DNA from: Leishmania mexicana MHOM/GT/2001/U1103 | Lineage: Eukaryota; Euglenozoa; Kinetoplastea; Trypanosomatida; Trypanosomatidae | Reading direction: 5' to 3' | Length of the DNA stretch: 64,000 bases | Assembly: GCF_000234665.1 (NCBI RefSeq) | Contig: NC_018320.1 | Span: 248,001-312,000 of the forward strand | Shown: piece after piece, positions 40,503 through 50,967 of the stretch | Numbering within the stretch: position 1 is the stretch's first letter | Layout: each line of letters begins with the position of its first letter | Notes under the pieces: generated by a model | What the model was told of the DNA's origin: nothing | Seen by the model: the letters and a program-made list of their open reading frames with translations, nothing else | Databases searched by the model: none | Made by a program: the position numbers and the translations under genes

Positions 40503-42300
40503 CACACGCACGCGCGCACGGAGTAGAGGGAAAAGAGAGAGGAAAATGGTCCTGAGAACGCGAGGCAAAGATGTCACGAGAAAGGACCGTGGTGGTGGGC
40601 GAGGGGGGAGGACGCCAAGTGACGAGTACCACAAGCACGCGAGGGCCAACCGGCAAGGAATCGCCACGATGGCAGGAAGAGATGGAGCGCGTGAGCGCGA
40701 GAGAATGCGAAGCACAAAGGCAAAAACAAAATTAAAAGAAAGGAAAGAAAAGGACGCGGTGGAATGCAGTCCCGCGCGTGTGGGCCGAAACCCGAACACG
40801 CGCACACCACAACCAAGAACCGACGGTGCCGACGACGGAGGAGAATGGATGCGCACAAAGAACGTACAAGGAGCCCGGACGGCGAAAGCGACAAGCAACG
40901 CAAGACCGTTCAACAGACACACACACGCACAGGGAAACGAGAGAACCACTACTCGAAGAGAAATTAGATGCGACAGACCGGCGACACAGCAAGGGAGAGA
41001 CACAGCAGGAATGAAATACACGCACACGACAGAGCTACAGGTACAGACTCCAGCAAAGGCGACTGTGTGTCGTTCCTCTTCCGCCGCTGCCCTCTCGTCG
41101 AGCCCTTTCCCTTTTCCCCTTTTGCCTCTTGTGTCGTTGGGGATCGGTCTGCGTATGTCTGCGTGTGTGTGCTCCTCACGTACACGGGGTGCGTACACGA
41201 AAATGCTCCGCTCCCTTTGTCGCAGGTCCCGGAGCCCACACACGAGCACGCGCACGGCCACAGAGCCGAGATTTACGGATAGGTATGTAGATGGAGGTGA
41301 TGCTGAGAAAGCAAACAACTGAGAAGCCGCACAACCACAACGGCCTCGATCGCCACCTGCAGTGAGCGCGAGAGGGGGAGGAGAGGGGGATCAGCAAGAA
41401 GCTTTAAGAGTCACCTCAACACATTTCCATGCGTACAGTCCACGCATGTATGTCCCACTCATGGCGTGTGCGCGTGCGTGTGTGCGACAAAGGGCGCGGA
41501 TCACCTTTCGCTGGCAAAGACACGAAAGACACACCTAACTCTGCGTGCGCGCAGATGCCGCTACTGACCTGCTCGCCGGATCTCGCCGTGCGTCTTCTCC
41601 AGGCTGATGAGAGGATAGTGAAACTAGAACAGAGAGGGATGCGAACAGTGGTGCCCGTGATCCGGGCGTCCTTTTTTTTACCGGGGGAAGAGGTGAGGTG
41701 GGGGGGGGGGGGGGGCGAAGACGTGTGCGTGCGTGTGTATTTATAGAGATGGTGTCGAAGAGAGAGAGCTGCAATATAAGGGAGGGAGAAAGGTAGATGA
41801 GGGCGGGATGGGTGTGCCCTCAGTGACGATGATGATGATGACCGGTGATGGGGGAGGTCGTGAGAGGCGCAGACTGGCGGGGGCGAGAGAGCAAAGATAT
41901 AGATATAGCTGTGCGTGTGAAACGCACGGCATCAACAGTGGCCGACAGACGACCCAAAAGGACACGATGTGCGCACCTGAGTCAGGCGCCAGAGACGAGA
42001 GAGCCGCCTGAGAGGCTCTAGGGGAGAGCGGATGGATGCGATAGCCTCCCCCTCCCCCTTCCCTCCCTCGCTTTGCTGGGTGGTCTGCAGAAAGAGCGGT
42101 GCGCGGCGCAGGCACCTTCTCTTTTCCCACTTTCTCCTCCGGTAATATGTGCTGGGGACCCCTGGCGATGTGCTCACGTGTGTGGGTGTGTGTGTGCGTG
42201 TGCGTGTGAGGGACGCTGATGCAACAGCAGAAAAGCGTTGAAGCACGGCATTGTCTGCGTGTGCTATGGGATGCAGGACACGCTTGTGTCCTTCTGCCTT
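40503..42300. other. Intergenic spacer between chitinase and VPS13
   Basis: Presumed 3' UTR of chitinase. Holds a 16-base G run at 41700-41715 (C in the transcript), an ATGATG run near 41828-41840, and GT-rich repeats at about 42176-42208. ORFs on both strands are repeat-driven. No gene is called. Confidence 0.6.
41700..41715 (+). repeat. Homopolymer G16
   Basis: Sixteen consecutive G on the plus strand. Its length is prone to assembly error and to slippage. Confidence 0.85.
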
Positions 42301-43674
42301 TCATAGATCGCGGTCCTCAGCCACGTCGGGAGATGAATCCTGCGGCAGTGGTTGCGGACAATCGTATGCATTACCGCTATTCACGTTGCCACCACTACCA
42401 TGTCTGCTGTCAGTCAGCAACCCCCAGTCGGCCAGCTGCTCGTGAACGGCAGTCATGAGCGACATGGGCGAAGTCCCCGGTGGCACATCCTGGCCCAGCT
42501 CCCAGATCATTATCCCAGACAAGTTAGCAGCGCGTGCCAGTCGCATCTTGCGCTTCACATCGTCGTAGCCGGTGAAGCTGTACCCGCCATACTCGCTCAA
42601 TGCCCGCAGCTCCGCACCTCCCTCGACCCATGTCGGGTGGTTCTTGCTAGCCCATTCTTGGATGAAGAGCCAGAGCCGGTCGTACGCCTCAGGCTGTAGT
42701 CGCCTGTCCTCCCGATGACGGCCATAGAAGGGGATCCCAAGGGTGAGCTTGCGGCGGTGGTCCTGAATGATGCGCGGCCGCTGGTGCATCTGCCCAAGAC
42801 GCCTGTTGTATATACCCTCGTTAAAGAGACCGATCGTCCCCTCACTGAGCACTGAGGCGGCGTACTCGACGGAGCTGTGTGGCCCGGTCCCGACAGCGTG
42901 GTCGTACGCCATCAAGTGCACATAGTCGAGCGAGTGGAGCACGCGAGCGGACTGCAGTACGGCTGCCATAGATGGGTGGGGATGGAGGGCCATGGACAAG
43001 ACAGCGCGCCGCACTCGGAGGCGGTGGCGCCGCTCACCAGCCGGTTTACCTGCGTGTTCGTCGCCTGCAGCAGCCGCATAGCCCAGGGAAGACCGGAGCT
43101 CCATCAGGAAGCGGCCAAAGTTCAACCACTCTGTCATCGTCTGCGGGTACTCCCAGTTGAAGTCGATGCCGTCGAGCTTTCGTGCCAGCAGCACCGCGTT
43201 CACCTCCTCTATGAACGCTCGCCGCCGCACCGTGTCCCCAACGAGGTCCGCAAACCCCGCGCTGCGGCCACCACCACCGATGCAGAGCATCAGCTGTGCA
43301 CCGTGCAGGTCTGCCAGCCGGCGGATCCGGGCCCACTCGTCGCCCGATGGCAGCCGGTCATCCACATGGATGAGACGCAGCGTTGCGGGGTCCACCTCGG
43401 CACTGAAGAAGATAAGATGCGTCAACCCTGCGTTGAAGAAGGCCTCGTAGTGGAACGAGTCCTGACGGTACTCGGGCAAGTACCCGAAGACAGTAAAGAG
43501 CGGGGGAGGAGAAGCCGCAGTTATCGAGGTGTTGTGCCCGCTACCGATGGCGGTATCGCCCGCAGCTGCAGGAGCAGCAGCGGCTATAGCCGAGCTCACT
43601 GGAGTGCTCACACAGCTGGAGTAAAGCGCTGCTACAAGACACGCCAGCTGCACAAGTGAGCTCCTCTGCACCAT
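42301..43674 (-). CDS. CHT1: Secreted chitinase, glycoside hydrolase family 18 (457 aa)
   Basis: The enzyme cleaves beta-1,4 links of chitin. Leishmania chitinase is secreted and is thought to act on the sand fly's chitinous structures. The start at 43674 gives a hydrophobic signal peptide (SLVQLACLVAALYSSCV) and lies after a candidate splice acceptor at 43705-43706. The longer ORF would bury the signal under an Arg/Pro-rich leader. The TIM barrel runs from FTVFGYLPEYR through LMLCIGGGG and the catalytic block DGIDFNWEYP, to VHLMAYDHAVG, LGIPFYGRH and IMIWELGQD. Glu175 is the acid/base. Asp168 and Asp171 are present, but the third acid of DxxDxDxE is Asn173. No chitin-binding module or membrane anchor is visible. 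Most length beyond the barrel is a Ser/Gly-rich tail. Confidence 0.93.
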   Translation of the reverse strand: MVQRSSLVQLACLVAALYSSCVSTPVSSAIAAAAPAAAGDTAIGSGHNTSITAASPPPLFTVFGYLPEYRQDSFHYEAFFNAGLTHLIFFSAEVDPATLRLIHVDDRLPSGDEWARIRRLADLHGAQLMLCIGGGGRSAGFADLVGDTVRRRAFIEEVNAVLLARKLDGIDFNWEYPQTMTEWLNFGRFLMELRSSLGYAAAAGDEHAGKPAGERRHRLRVRRAVLSMALHPHPSMAAVLQSARVLHSLDYVHLMAYDHAVGTGPHSSVEYAASVLSEGTIGLFNEGIYNRRLGQMHQRPRIIQDHRRKLTLGIPFYGRHREDRRLQPEAYDRLWLFIQEWASKNHPTWVEGGAELRALSEYGGYSFTGYDDVKRKMRLARAANLSGIMIWELGQDVPPGTSPMSLMTAVHEQLADWGLLTDSRHGSGGNVNSGNAYDCPQPLPQDSSPDVAEDRDL

Positions 43675-43704
43675 CGGCTTGAGAGGCAGCGCGGACGGGT
43701 GGCG

Positions 43705-43706
43705 CT
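43705..43706 (-). promoter_or_regulatory. Putative SL trans-splice acceptor AG for chitinase
   Basis: A minus-strand C/T-rich stretch (plus-strand purine-rich about 43722-43746) is followed by CCAG. The next ATG is the signal-peptide start at 43674. Confidence 0.45.
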
Positions 43707-44804
43707 GGCGACAATCCGTGAGGGAAAGAGGACGGCGAAGGACGGCAGACGAGTGCGTAAGTCCGCGTGGGTGACGGTGCGGTGGCGTGCGTGCGCGCCT
43801 GTAATCTCGTGGAGCGGGGAGATGACGGTGCAACAACAATTAAACGAAGAGGAGGTGAGTGGCGCACAGAGACATCGAAAGGAGAGGAGGCGGCCAGTCC
43901 CCCTCATCATCCAAGGCGAGAATCCGCGGGCCAACGATCAGAAGGAAAGCGCGCACGCGAGGCGCCGCCGACGCCCACGCGGCAGTCACGCACGCGCACG
44001 CGTAGCCTCCCACCCACATGAGCAAAGGCGCACGGGGAAGGGGGAGGACGCGACGACTCGGACGGTGAGGCGTTCCGTTCGTGCGCGCGTGCCTGCGCTT
44101 ATGCGTGTGCATCTGTGGTACGTCTATCTTGTCATTCTCTTCTCGTGTGGTGCACGACGCGTCGATGAATGGGGAATCATTGCTAGCGCTCGAGCATGCG
44201 CAACTGCAGTGGCTGCTGACAACGGCTGTTGGTGAGTCATGATCAGCGATACGTCTCGCACAGCCCAAAGGGTGAGCGAGAGAGAGCGAAGAGGAGACTG
44301 ACCATTCACTTCACCGCGCCCGGCAGCCGTCGACGCCGCAACAATAACCTCCACCATCATGACCAACGCCGGTCCCACGGCAGCAATAGTGTAAGCGACA
44401 AGACCCCCGAATCACCGGCACCGCCACCCCCCACCACCACCAACCCATCGCCCCCGCAGGCACGTATGGAGAAGGAGTGAGGCCCAAGAGCAGCTGCCCA
44501 TGTGCGTGCCAGCCTGTGTGTGCAACCCCTCCTGCAGAACCGGCAGCATCGGTCAACACTTTCGGAAACGATAAAGAATGAAAGAGCGGCAAAGAGCTGC
44601 CTCCACGAGCTGCGAGTGGCGCATGCCTAGTCACCAGGAGGTGGTTTACTTCTTGGTCAGCCCGCACACACCCCTTTCTCGGCATCCCCCCGGTCTTGCC
44701 CCTCGGCCTCCCGTCGCTTTTCGAGCGAGAAGCATGCATTCCTGGGCTGCTGCCGAGAATCTTTCTCTGACCCGTCCCCCTCGTGGAGTCCTCGCACATG
44801 TGCG
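43707..44804. other. Intergenic spacer
   Basis: Presumed 3' UTR of the PIN-like transporter gene. C-rich stretches occur near 44417-44457. No gene seen. Confidence 0.6.
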
Positions 44805-47042
44805 CTACAACGACGTCACGTAGCTCAAACCGATGGAGGCCCACATCACCATGGACAAGATGGAGAGGATGTACTGGAAGAAGAGCATCTTTGCCCACTG
44901 GTACCTCATAAACTTGTATGCGTTGAACAGCAGCGTGCTGTTGATGGCGGTCGGCGCCGCCAGCTCCACCATGAGCACCATGATGAGCGTCTTGTCCAGC
45001 GACCCCCGACCACCGAAGAGAAACGGCATCTTGTCGATAAGAAAGATGAGGAGGAAGTAGCTGAACGTCGGGGAGATGAGCATGCGGAAGATGATGATGC
45101 CCCACACAAATGCAGGCCGGATGCCTTTGAGAGACAGCGTGCGCTGCACGCCGTCAATGAACGTGCCCATCTTGGCGCCGTCGCCCTCCTCGTCGGTGCC
45201 CTCGGCCATCGGCACCGCGGAGGCAGCATTGGCGCCACCGGGCATCATCGACGCAGTCAGGTGCCCACGCTGCATCAGCGTTTGAAGCGAGAAGGACTCG
45301 TGCGAGTTGAACACTATGTTCGTGTGCTGCGCATCATACCACCGGGCGTACGTCAAATCCTCGCCAAGCAGCTGCCACTCCTCTGGGAGCAGCGGGTATT
45401 CCGTGTTTTGCTCAGCGTGGCGGAGGTACACCTCGGCCGGCCCAGCCGCATTGGCCGAGGAGGAGCCGGCAAGGTTTGCGCCGAGCAGCAGCAGCGACGA
45501 CGGAATCGAGCCCTCGCCAAGCAGCCTGATGGCGTCCATCACCATCGACAGTGGCCAATGCTCAAACAGCCTGCGCACGGGCGGAACGATGCCGATGAAG
45601 ATGCCCAGCAGTACGGAGAGGAAGGGCGGGCTCGTCATGAGCTTCTTGATGAGCGCCCAGGAGGCGCGTCCGAGCTGCTGCACCTTCTGTGACGCGGACT
45701 TCTTCTTGAGGGCCTTCATCTCGCTCTCGTACTTGAAGCGGATGAAGCCGGCGGCGGCCCAGTCGTACGGGAACTGCACCGCTGTCGCCATCGCGAACGC
45801 GCACGCGTCAGCCGTGTTGGGGCTCCTGGCAGCGGGTGTGCCAGGTAGCTTGAACGTCACCTCAGCCGCACCACGCTTGCCGCTGGCGCGGACGAAGTTT
45901 CTCGCCGTCTGCGTGAAGGAGTTCTGGAATGACGAGGTCAGGTCGAAGGAGTACGTGGCGGAGTGAACGTGGCGGCGTGCGCGACTACTGCAAGAATCTG
46001 TCTTGGCAGCGTCACCAGCCTCCAGGGACCTTGTGCTGCTGAGCGACAGCGCCGAGTCGGCGAGGTAGAGCTGGGTGAAACGGTTCACCTGCACCTCCAG
46101 AGGACTGGCCTGCCCCGCCTCGGCGTCACAGCCATCGACCTCGATGTCCTCCTCGAGGTCCGCATCGTTCTCCAGTACTTGGCTGACGGGCAGAGAGAGA
46201 GTCTGCGTCGTGGCATCGCATCGGCTCATCATCCGCTTGTGCTTGAGCAGGATTTCGCGGATCAGCCGCTGCTTCTGGACAGCCTTCTGCCCCGCCTCCA
46301 CAAAGGCTGGGCACGCAGACCAGAGGAACAGCATGTAGCTGATGCTGAACACAAAAATATAGGCGGCGCTGTGCGCCATGTCAATGAACGAGATGGAGCT
46401 CGCGACATTCGACATGAGCGACAGAGGCAGCGTGACACCGTTCTGCGTAGAGCAGCCGACCCACGCGGCGTACCTGTACCCGACGCAGTCCTCCTGCCGC
46501 TCATCCGGCGCCTCCAACGCATTCACGATCTCGCTCCCAGTGACGCCGACCTCCCGAAAGTGTTCGCTCAGCACCACCACCACGTACGGGACGCTCGTCT
46601 TCTTCTTTTTCTTCTTCTTGGTGCCAGTCTCCTTCGTAGTGGACGACGACGGCGGCGAGGCGTCGGCGTCGGCGCCGTCATCCGTCACATAATCATAGAG
46701 GAGGCCGAGCCTCACGTCCTTGCGCAGCTCCTCGGGAATACCCGAGTACTTGGGGTCCACCCGGAAGAACAGCACGTCGAGAACAATGCCCCACAAGAGG
46801 CCAGACGCGATCGAGATCAGCGAAAAAAAGATGAGAATACTGCACCGAAAAAGTACATCGAGGTCGATCGATTTAGCCGTGTTCGACAGGGTGAGGGATG
46901 TGAGGAGGACCGTGGAGATTAGGAAGGAAAAGTTGTGCAGCGTTATCGTGTTGCTCGGGATCAAGTTGATCGTGAACACACCGACGAGCACCGCCACGAT
47001 CACCTTGCTGACGGCGATGAATGCCACGCCTAGAATGTCCAT
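44805..47042 (-). CDS. Auxin efflux carrier / PIN-like family transporter (745 aa)
   Basis: The protein has about four hydrophobic helices at the N-terminus (MDILGVAFIAVSKVIVAVLV and on to about residue 90), an internal pair (SYMLFLWSACPAF), then a long hydrophilic loop with a Lys-rich run. A second membrane block at the C-terminus carries the AEC hallmarks: SPPFLSVLLGIFIGIVPPVR, GSIPSSLLLLGANLAG, LISPTFSYFLLIF and ELAAPTAINSTLLF. This matches the membrane transport protein family (PF03547) that includes plant PIN/PILS and fungal and protist relatives. The substrate is unknown, and auxin should not be assumed. The start at 47042 lies 21 nt after a candidate splice acceptor. The ORF extends upstream through repeat sequence, which is not likely to be coding. 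Confidence 0.88.
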   Translation of the reverse strand: MDILGVAFIAVSKVIVAVLVGVFTINLIPSNTITLHNFSFLISTVLLTSLTLSNTAKSIDLDVLFRCSILIFFSLISIASGLLWGIVLDVLFFRVDPKYSGIPEELRKDVRLGLLYDYVTDDGADADASPPSSSTTKETGTKKKKKKKTSVPYVVVVLSEHFREVGVTGSEIVNALEAPDERQEDCVGYRYAAWVGCSTQNGVTLPLSLMSNVASSISFIDMAHSAAYIFVFSISYMLFLWSACPAFVEAGQKAVQKQRLIREILLKHKRMMSRCDATTQTLSLPVSQVLENDADLEEDIEVDGCDAEAGQASPLEVQVNRFTQLYLADSALSLSSTRSLEAGDAAKTDSCSSRARRHVHSATYSFDLTSSFQNSFTQTARNFVRASGKRGAAEVTFKLPGTPAARSPNTADACAFAMATAVQFPYDWAAAGFIRFKYESEMKALKKKSASQKVQQLGRASWALIKKLMTSPPFLSVLLGIFIGIVPPVRRLFEHWPLSMVMDAIRLLGEGSIPSSLLLLGANLAGSSSANAAGPAEVYLRHAEQNTEYPLLPEEWQLLGEDLTYARWYDAQHTNIVFNSHESFSLQTLMQRGHLTASMMPGGANAASAVPMAEGTDEEGDGAKMGTFIDGVQRTLSLKGIRPAFVWGIIIFRMLISPTFSYFLLIFLIDKMPFLFGGRGSLDKTLIMVLMVELAAPTAINSTLLFNAYKFMRYQWAKMLFFQYILSILSMVMWASIGLSYVTSL

Positions 47043-47063
47043 TCTTGCGGCGCCAAGCTTTCG

Positions 47064-47065
47064 CT
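47064..47065 (-). promoter_or_regulatory. Putative SL trans-splice acceptor AG for the PIN-like transporter gene
   Basis: A strong minus-strand C/T run (plus-strand purines 47067-47089) is followed directly by AAG, then the ATG at 47042. Confidence 0.55.
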
Positions 47066-48397
47066 TGGGGAGAGGGAGGAGGGGGGGAACAACGAGGAAA
47101 AATATGAAAGCAAATAATTTGTGTGTGTGTGTGTTCTCTGCAGTGCACGTGTGTATATATATATATGTGTGTGTGTGAGTGGGGTGTGTGCGCCTCCGTC
47201 CAAGCGAGAGAACTGCTCGCTCACCTTTTTTAGGCCTTCCGCTCGTCCACCGCCTCGGTCCCGTTTTGTTGTTGTTTGTCCTTCTTCGGGCTGCCCGATG
47301 GGGAAGGAGGCGGGCGGGTGCTGAGCCAGAGGCAGTGCGCCCAAAAAAGCGCCAACGCAGGCAAGTAGCCGAGCGCACGTGTCCGCGAAGCCGAAGCCGC
47401 TTGTGAGCCGCTGAGCAAACGCCTTCCTGTGTGCAGAGGAAGGGGGTGAGAGAAATCAGGGCAAGTCGTTCGCACCGTGAAGGGCGCGTCACTCTGTTCG
47501 ATAGAAACGCGTCACGATACTCGCCAAGTAACGAAAATTCCCCACGGCTACGGGGGGGTGGGAGTGAGTGCTACGTCCTCTCACGCGTGGGCTGAGACAT
47601 CTAGAGTGGGCCTGCTGCCACCCGCAACGGAGATCCAATGTGCGCACAAGCACGCGCTGCTACGCTGGGATAATAGGCGGTGAAGCAACAATGTAGAAGA
47701 GAGGGAGAGGTGTGCCGCTGCGAGGAGGGGGGGCAGCGCCGTGATGACATTATCCACCAGTGCCAAAAACAAAAGACGGAGAGGACAAAGAGGAAGTATG
47801 GAAGACAGCAGACGGCCGCATTTGGCGTTGCAGCGATACCCAGTAGCACACCCGGAGAAGGCAGTGCAAGGGAGGGGCGCCATACGGATGGTTGCACGCT
47901 GCCGCATGATCGCAGCAAGTACGACCCGACTCATCTCTCTCCCCCTTCCCTCCCCCTTCCTCCACACTAACCGTTAAATCAAAATTTCCACGCGAATTCG
48001 CTCTCTCCCGCTCTCTCGGTCTGTCGCTCCCTCTGAGGCGCATACATGCATCCCATGCGCGCGTGCATGCGCGCAGGTAGCTCTTCCACACAAAAGGAGG
48101 AAGCGCACAGACACGTCCTCCTCCGAGAAGCGATACCAGAGGTCGCAAGACACAGTATCGATAAAACGAGAATGAGAGCCTGGCCGACTCGCAGAGAGGG
48201 AGAGGCAGCGAGCAGACACGGCTGCACAGCAGCCGGAAGCAAAAGAGGCGGGTGTTCGTGGAAGAGGTTCCGTCTGGGTGGGAGATGCAGGATGGATGCG
48301 CACCGGACCCGTCTCCAACCCCACCAACCCCACTCCCGCACAGAGGCGCGTGCACACACCCGCCTACACACACACATACATGCGCCTCGGCGTCTCC
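47066..48397. other. Intergenic spacer with GT and TA microsatellites
   Basis: (GT)n at 47121-47134, TA run at 47154-47166 and a further GT run to 47177. The rest is presumed 3' UTR of the spermidine-synthase-like gene. The 105-codon minus ORF at 47601-47918 is not supported. Confidence 0.6.
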
Positions 48398-50203
48398 TCA
48401 GTCGCCATCAAGATCGCTGCGCTGACTCGCCGACAGTGTTGTTCTGGTTATGCGGCGCAACCACGCGCCCCAGCCTTGGCTGCGACTCTTGCGCAGCATC
48501 GCCTCCTGCACCTCCTGGTGCCTCGCCGCAAGGATCGCGGGGTGGCCGGCAGGCAGGTACACCTCTATCCCGTACGTCTGCTCTGGGTTCAGCACGCTGA
48601 AGTTGGACGCGCTCACCTCACGCGTGATGTCGAACTGCACGCGGTCCGCACCGTAATGCCGAATGTGCTCCCGCAGCACATCCTGAAACTCCTCCACTTT
48701 GGCGACACTGCCGATATTCGCCTTGCCACGCGTGGCGGTGTCCTGGAAAGTCATGAGGATCGTGCAGGGCGACGTCACGCAGTGCACCAGCACCACCGGC
48801 CGCCCTGCAAACGCCATGCGCCAGTTCTGCACCATGTTGAAGACAAACCCAGCATCCTTGTTAGGGAGAGTGACGGCGACGCAACCGTTGTTGCTCATGA
48901 TGCGGCGGATGTTACTGATGAACTCCAGGCGGCCGTACTCCGTGCTTAGTCGCCCCGCACCGTCCATCGCATCAATCAGCACCAACTCATATGGCTTGAC
49001 CTCGCTGTCGGCCGTGTTGCCGTAGGCTGTCATGACGGCCTGGCGCCGCACGTACTCGACAGGGTCGTCGACGTGCACCGTGAGGTTGCTCGACTCCTGA
49101 AAACCCAGAAACCGCTTGCACAGCCGCACCAGCGTGCCATCCTTCTCCACCACATGCACCTTGAAATTCGGGTAGCACGTGCTTAGCCACCGTGGCATCT
49201 CGCCCGAGTGCATGCCGAGTACCAGCGTCTCGACGGGTACCTGCTTGACAAAAGAGAAGCGCCGCGGCAACATCGTTTGGGTGGCGTCGCGCAGGATGTG
49301 CACAGGCCCGAGCGTCAGCATGAGCTTGCGCGCGTATTCCTCCTCGAGGTGCCCGGCATAGGGGACGCAGTTGTTCTGTGTCGTCACGCCTTTGCACTTG
49401 ATCATGCCATGTATCACCTCATCGCCTCGGCCAGGCATAAACTGGAAGTAGTCCGTGGTTGACGTGACCTTTTCCACCTCCGCTGTGGTCGGTGAAGATG
49501 CAGTGGCCGATGAGACGCCAAAAGAAGCAGAGCAAGTCGCGCCCACCTCGCCGGGGCTCATCATCGACTTCCAGCTCGAGCCGCTGCTGCTACTTGCCTG
49601 CTTCGACTCCTTCGGCAAGGACCCTTGATACCCCGTTGAAGAGGCCGCAGCTGACCTACCCTGTGCCGGGACGTAGTGCACGCTGCGGTAGTAGACGTCG
49701 TCGCGCAGCGCGGGGGAGAACTCAGAGAGTTCGAGGCAGACAACGTCCACCTCGCCAGAGGGATTCGCCGCGGACGGCCGCTCGTGCAACTCGCTCGCCT
49801 CGCTGAAGAGCAGCTGCGGGCGGCGCATCGCCTCCTCCTGCCCTTCGTTCGCCGACTGCGGCAGGAACAAGTTGCTCGCAACGTCCTCGACATCTGGTGC
49901 GCGGCCGACAGAAGCGGAAACGCCGGCCTCGCCGGGGTTGGCAAAACCCCAGAACACGTTGTGCGACGACTCGAACGGGACGCGCTGGACTGGGCGGCGC
50001 TGCGCCAGCAGCTCCTGGCGTGGCCGAACGTAATGCTCCGTTACCTGCCATGCCAAGTACGAGAAGAATACGCCGGAGGCGAGCAGCACGTACGGGGAGG
50101 CAAAGCCCTTGTCTAGCTGCGCAAAGAAGAGTCTGGAGACGCGGCTGACGTACAGCCGACTCGCGCGCTGTCCTACGAGAAACTGATTCGACGGCGGTGG
50201 CAT
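48398..50203 (-). CDS. Membrane-anchored spermidine-synthase-fold (SAM-dependent) protein (601 aa)
   Basis: The start at 50203 (MPPPSNQFLVGQ) is the first ATG after a candidate splice acceptor at 50278-50279. A single hydrophobic segment at about residues 36-55 (SPYVLLASGVFFSYLAWQV) would anchor it or act as a mitochondrial signal-anchor. Residues about 320-520 form a Rossmann fold of the spermidine synthase type: ETLVLGMHSGEMPRWL (motif I, here G-M-H-S-G rather than GxGxG), FKVHVVEKDGTLVRLC with the acidic residue for the ligand ribose, LTVHVDDPVEYV, and YELVLIDAMDGAGRL. The aminopropyltransferase signature is not evident, so it is more likely a methyltransferase-like member than a polyamine enzyme. 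Residues about 60-300 are Ser-rich and acidic, with no recognised domain. Substrate unknown. Confidence 0.75.
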   Translation of the reverse strand: MPPPSNQFLVGQRASRLYVSRVSRLFFAQLDKGFASPYVLLASGVFFSYLAWQVTEHYVRPRQELLAQRRPVQRVPFESSHNVFWGFANPGEAGVSASVGRAPDVEDVASNLFLPQSANEGQEEAMRRPQLLFSEASELHERPSAANPSGEVDVVCLELSEFSPALRDDVYYRSVHYVPAQGRSAAASSTGYQGSLPKESKQASSSSGSSWKSMMSPGEVGATCSASFGVSSATASSPTTAEVEKVTSTTDYFQFMPGRGDEVIHGMIKCKGVTTQNNCVPYAGHLEEEYARKLMLTLGPVHILRDATQTMLPRRFSFVKQVPVETLVLGMHSGEMPRWLSTCYPNFKVHVVEKDGTLVRLCKRFLGFQESSNLTVHVDDPVEYVRRQAVMTAYGNTADSEVKPYELVLIDAMDGAGRLSTEYGRLEFISNIRRIMSNNGCVAVTLPNKDAGFVFNMVQNWRMAFAGRPVVLVHCVTSPCTILMTFQDTATRGKANIGSVAKVEEFQDVLREHIRHYGADRVQFDITREVSASNFSVLNPEQTYGIEVYLPAGHPAILAARHQEVQEAMLRKSRSQGWGAWLRRITRTTLSASQRSDLDGD

Positions 50204-50277
50204 GTGCAATATGTGGCTCGTGTATGGCTGTGTGTGTGTGCGTGTGCGCGCTTGCGCCGTATGCTCCGTCTTTCTCG

Positions 50278-50279
50278 CT
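50278..50279 (-). promoter_or_regulatory. Putative SL trans-splice acceptor AG for the spermidine-synthase-like gene
   Basis: The minus strand has a C/T-rich tract (about 50287-50323) followed by CGACAG. The next ATG is at 50203. Confidence 0.45.
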
Positions 50280-50967
50280 GTCGTGAAAGACAGGGCAGAG
50301 AGATGGAGGAGAGGGGGGGTACAGGGGAAGACGTCGAAAAAGAATGGATGAAGAGCGCTCGCGACACGCCATCGCGGCAGGCCTTCCGTAACGGCACACA
50401 CACGCCCAGCCCCTCTCAGCGTCCACACCTGGGACAGTGCCAAAAGTTCGCGGGGGAGCGCGGGGGGACACACCCAAGGAAAGAAAAGGCCTCGAGCGAG
50501 AGAGAGACCGTGAGAGGGTGTTTCACTGTGTGGGGGGAGTTTAGGGGAAGGGGGCGGGGCGGGTTGTTTTTGTTTTCTTCGCGCAGCCAACGGCAGCCCA
50601 GCAGGGCAGGCATGGGGGTGAGCGAGGCTCCTCCCCCCCCCTTAAACGGACAAGGAGAGGCACTTGCCTGGTGTGTGCATGTATAGAAAAGATGGAGCTA
50701 TAGCGCTTGCACTGGAGCGCCTCCATGCGTGTCGATGTCGATAAGATGGCGGCCGTAGACGGCAGCGCAAGCGAGGTCCGTGGAGAAGACACCGAGGGCA
50801 GTGTGAGCTTCATACACCGATGCGCACATCGGGGGCACTCACACGCCATACACGTGGCCACTTTTCTCACACACAGTAGAGAGCGCTCCGCTCCACGCAG
50901 GAGAGCCGAGCTTGCACCAAGCAGCACCACCACCATCGCCACAGGCGCACACGTAGCCTCTCACATC
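50280..50967. other. Intergenic spacer
   Basis: No gene seen. A T-rich and C-rich stretch occurs at about 50565-50641 on the plus strand. Confidence 0.6.

Noticed and set aside
40456..40656. N-terminal 67-codon extension of VPS13
   Set aside because: The chorein domain starts exactly at the internal Met at 40455, and a pyrimidine tract with AG at 40501 lies inside the extension.
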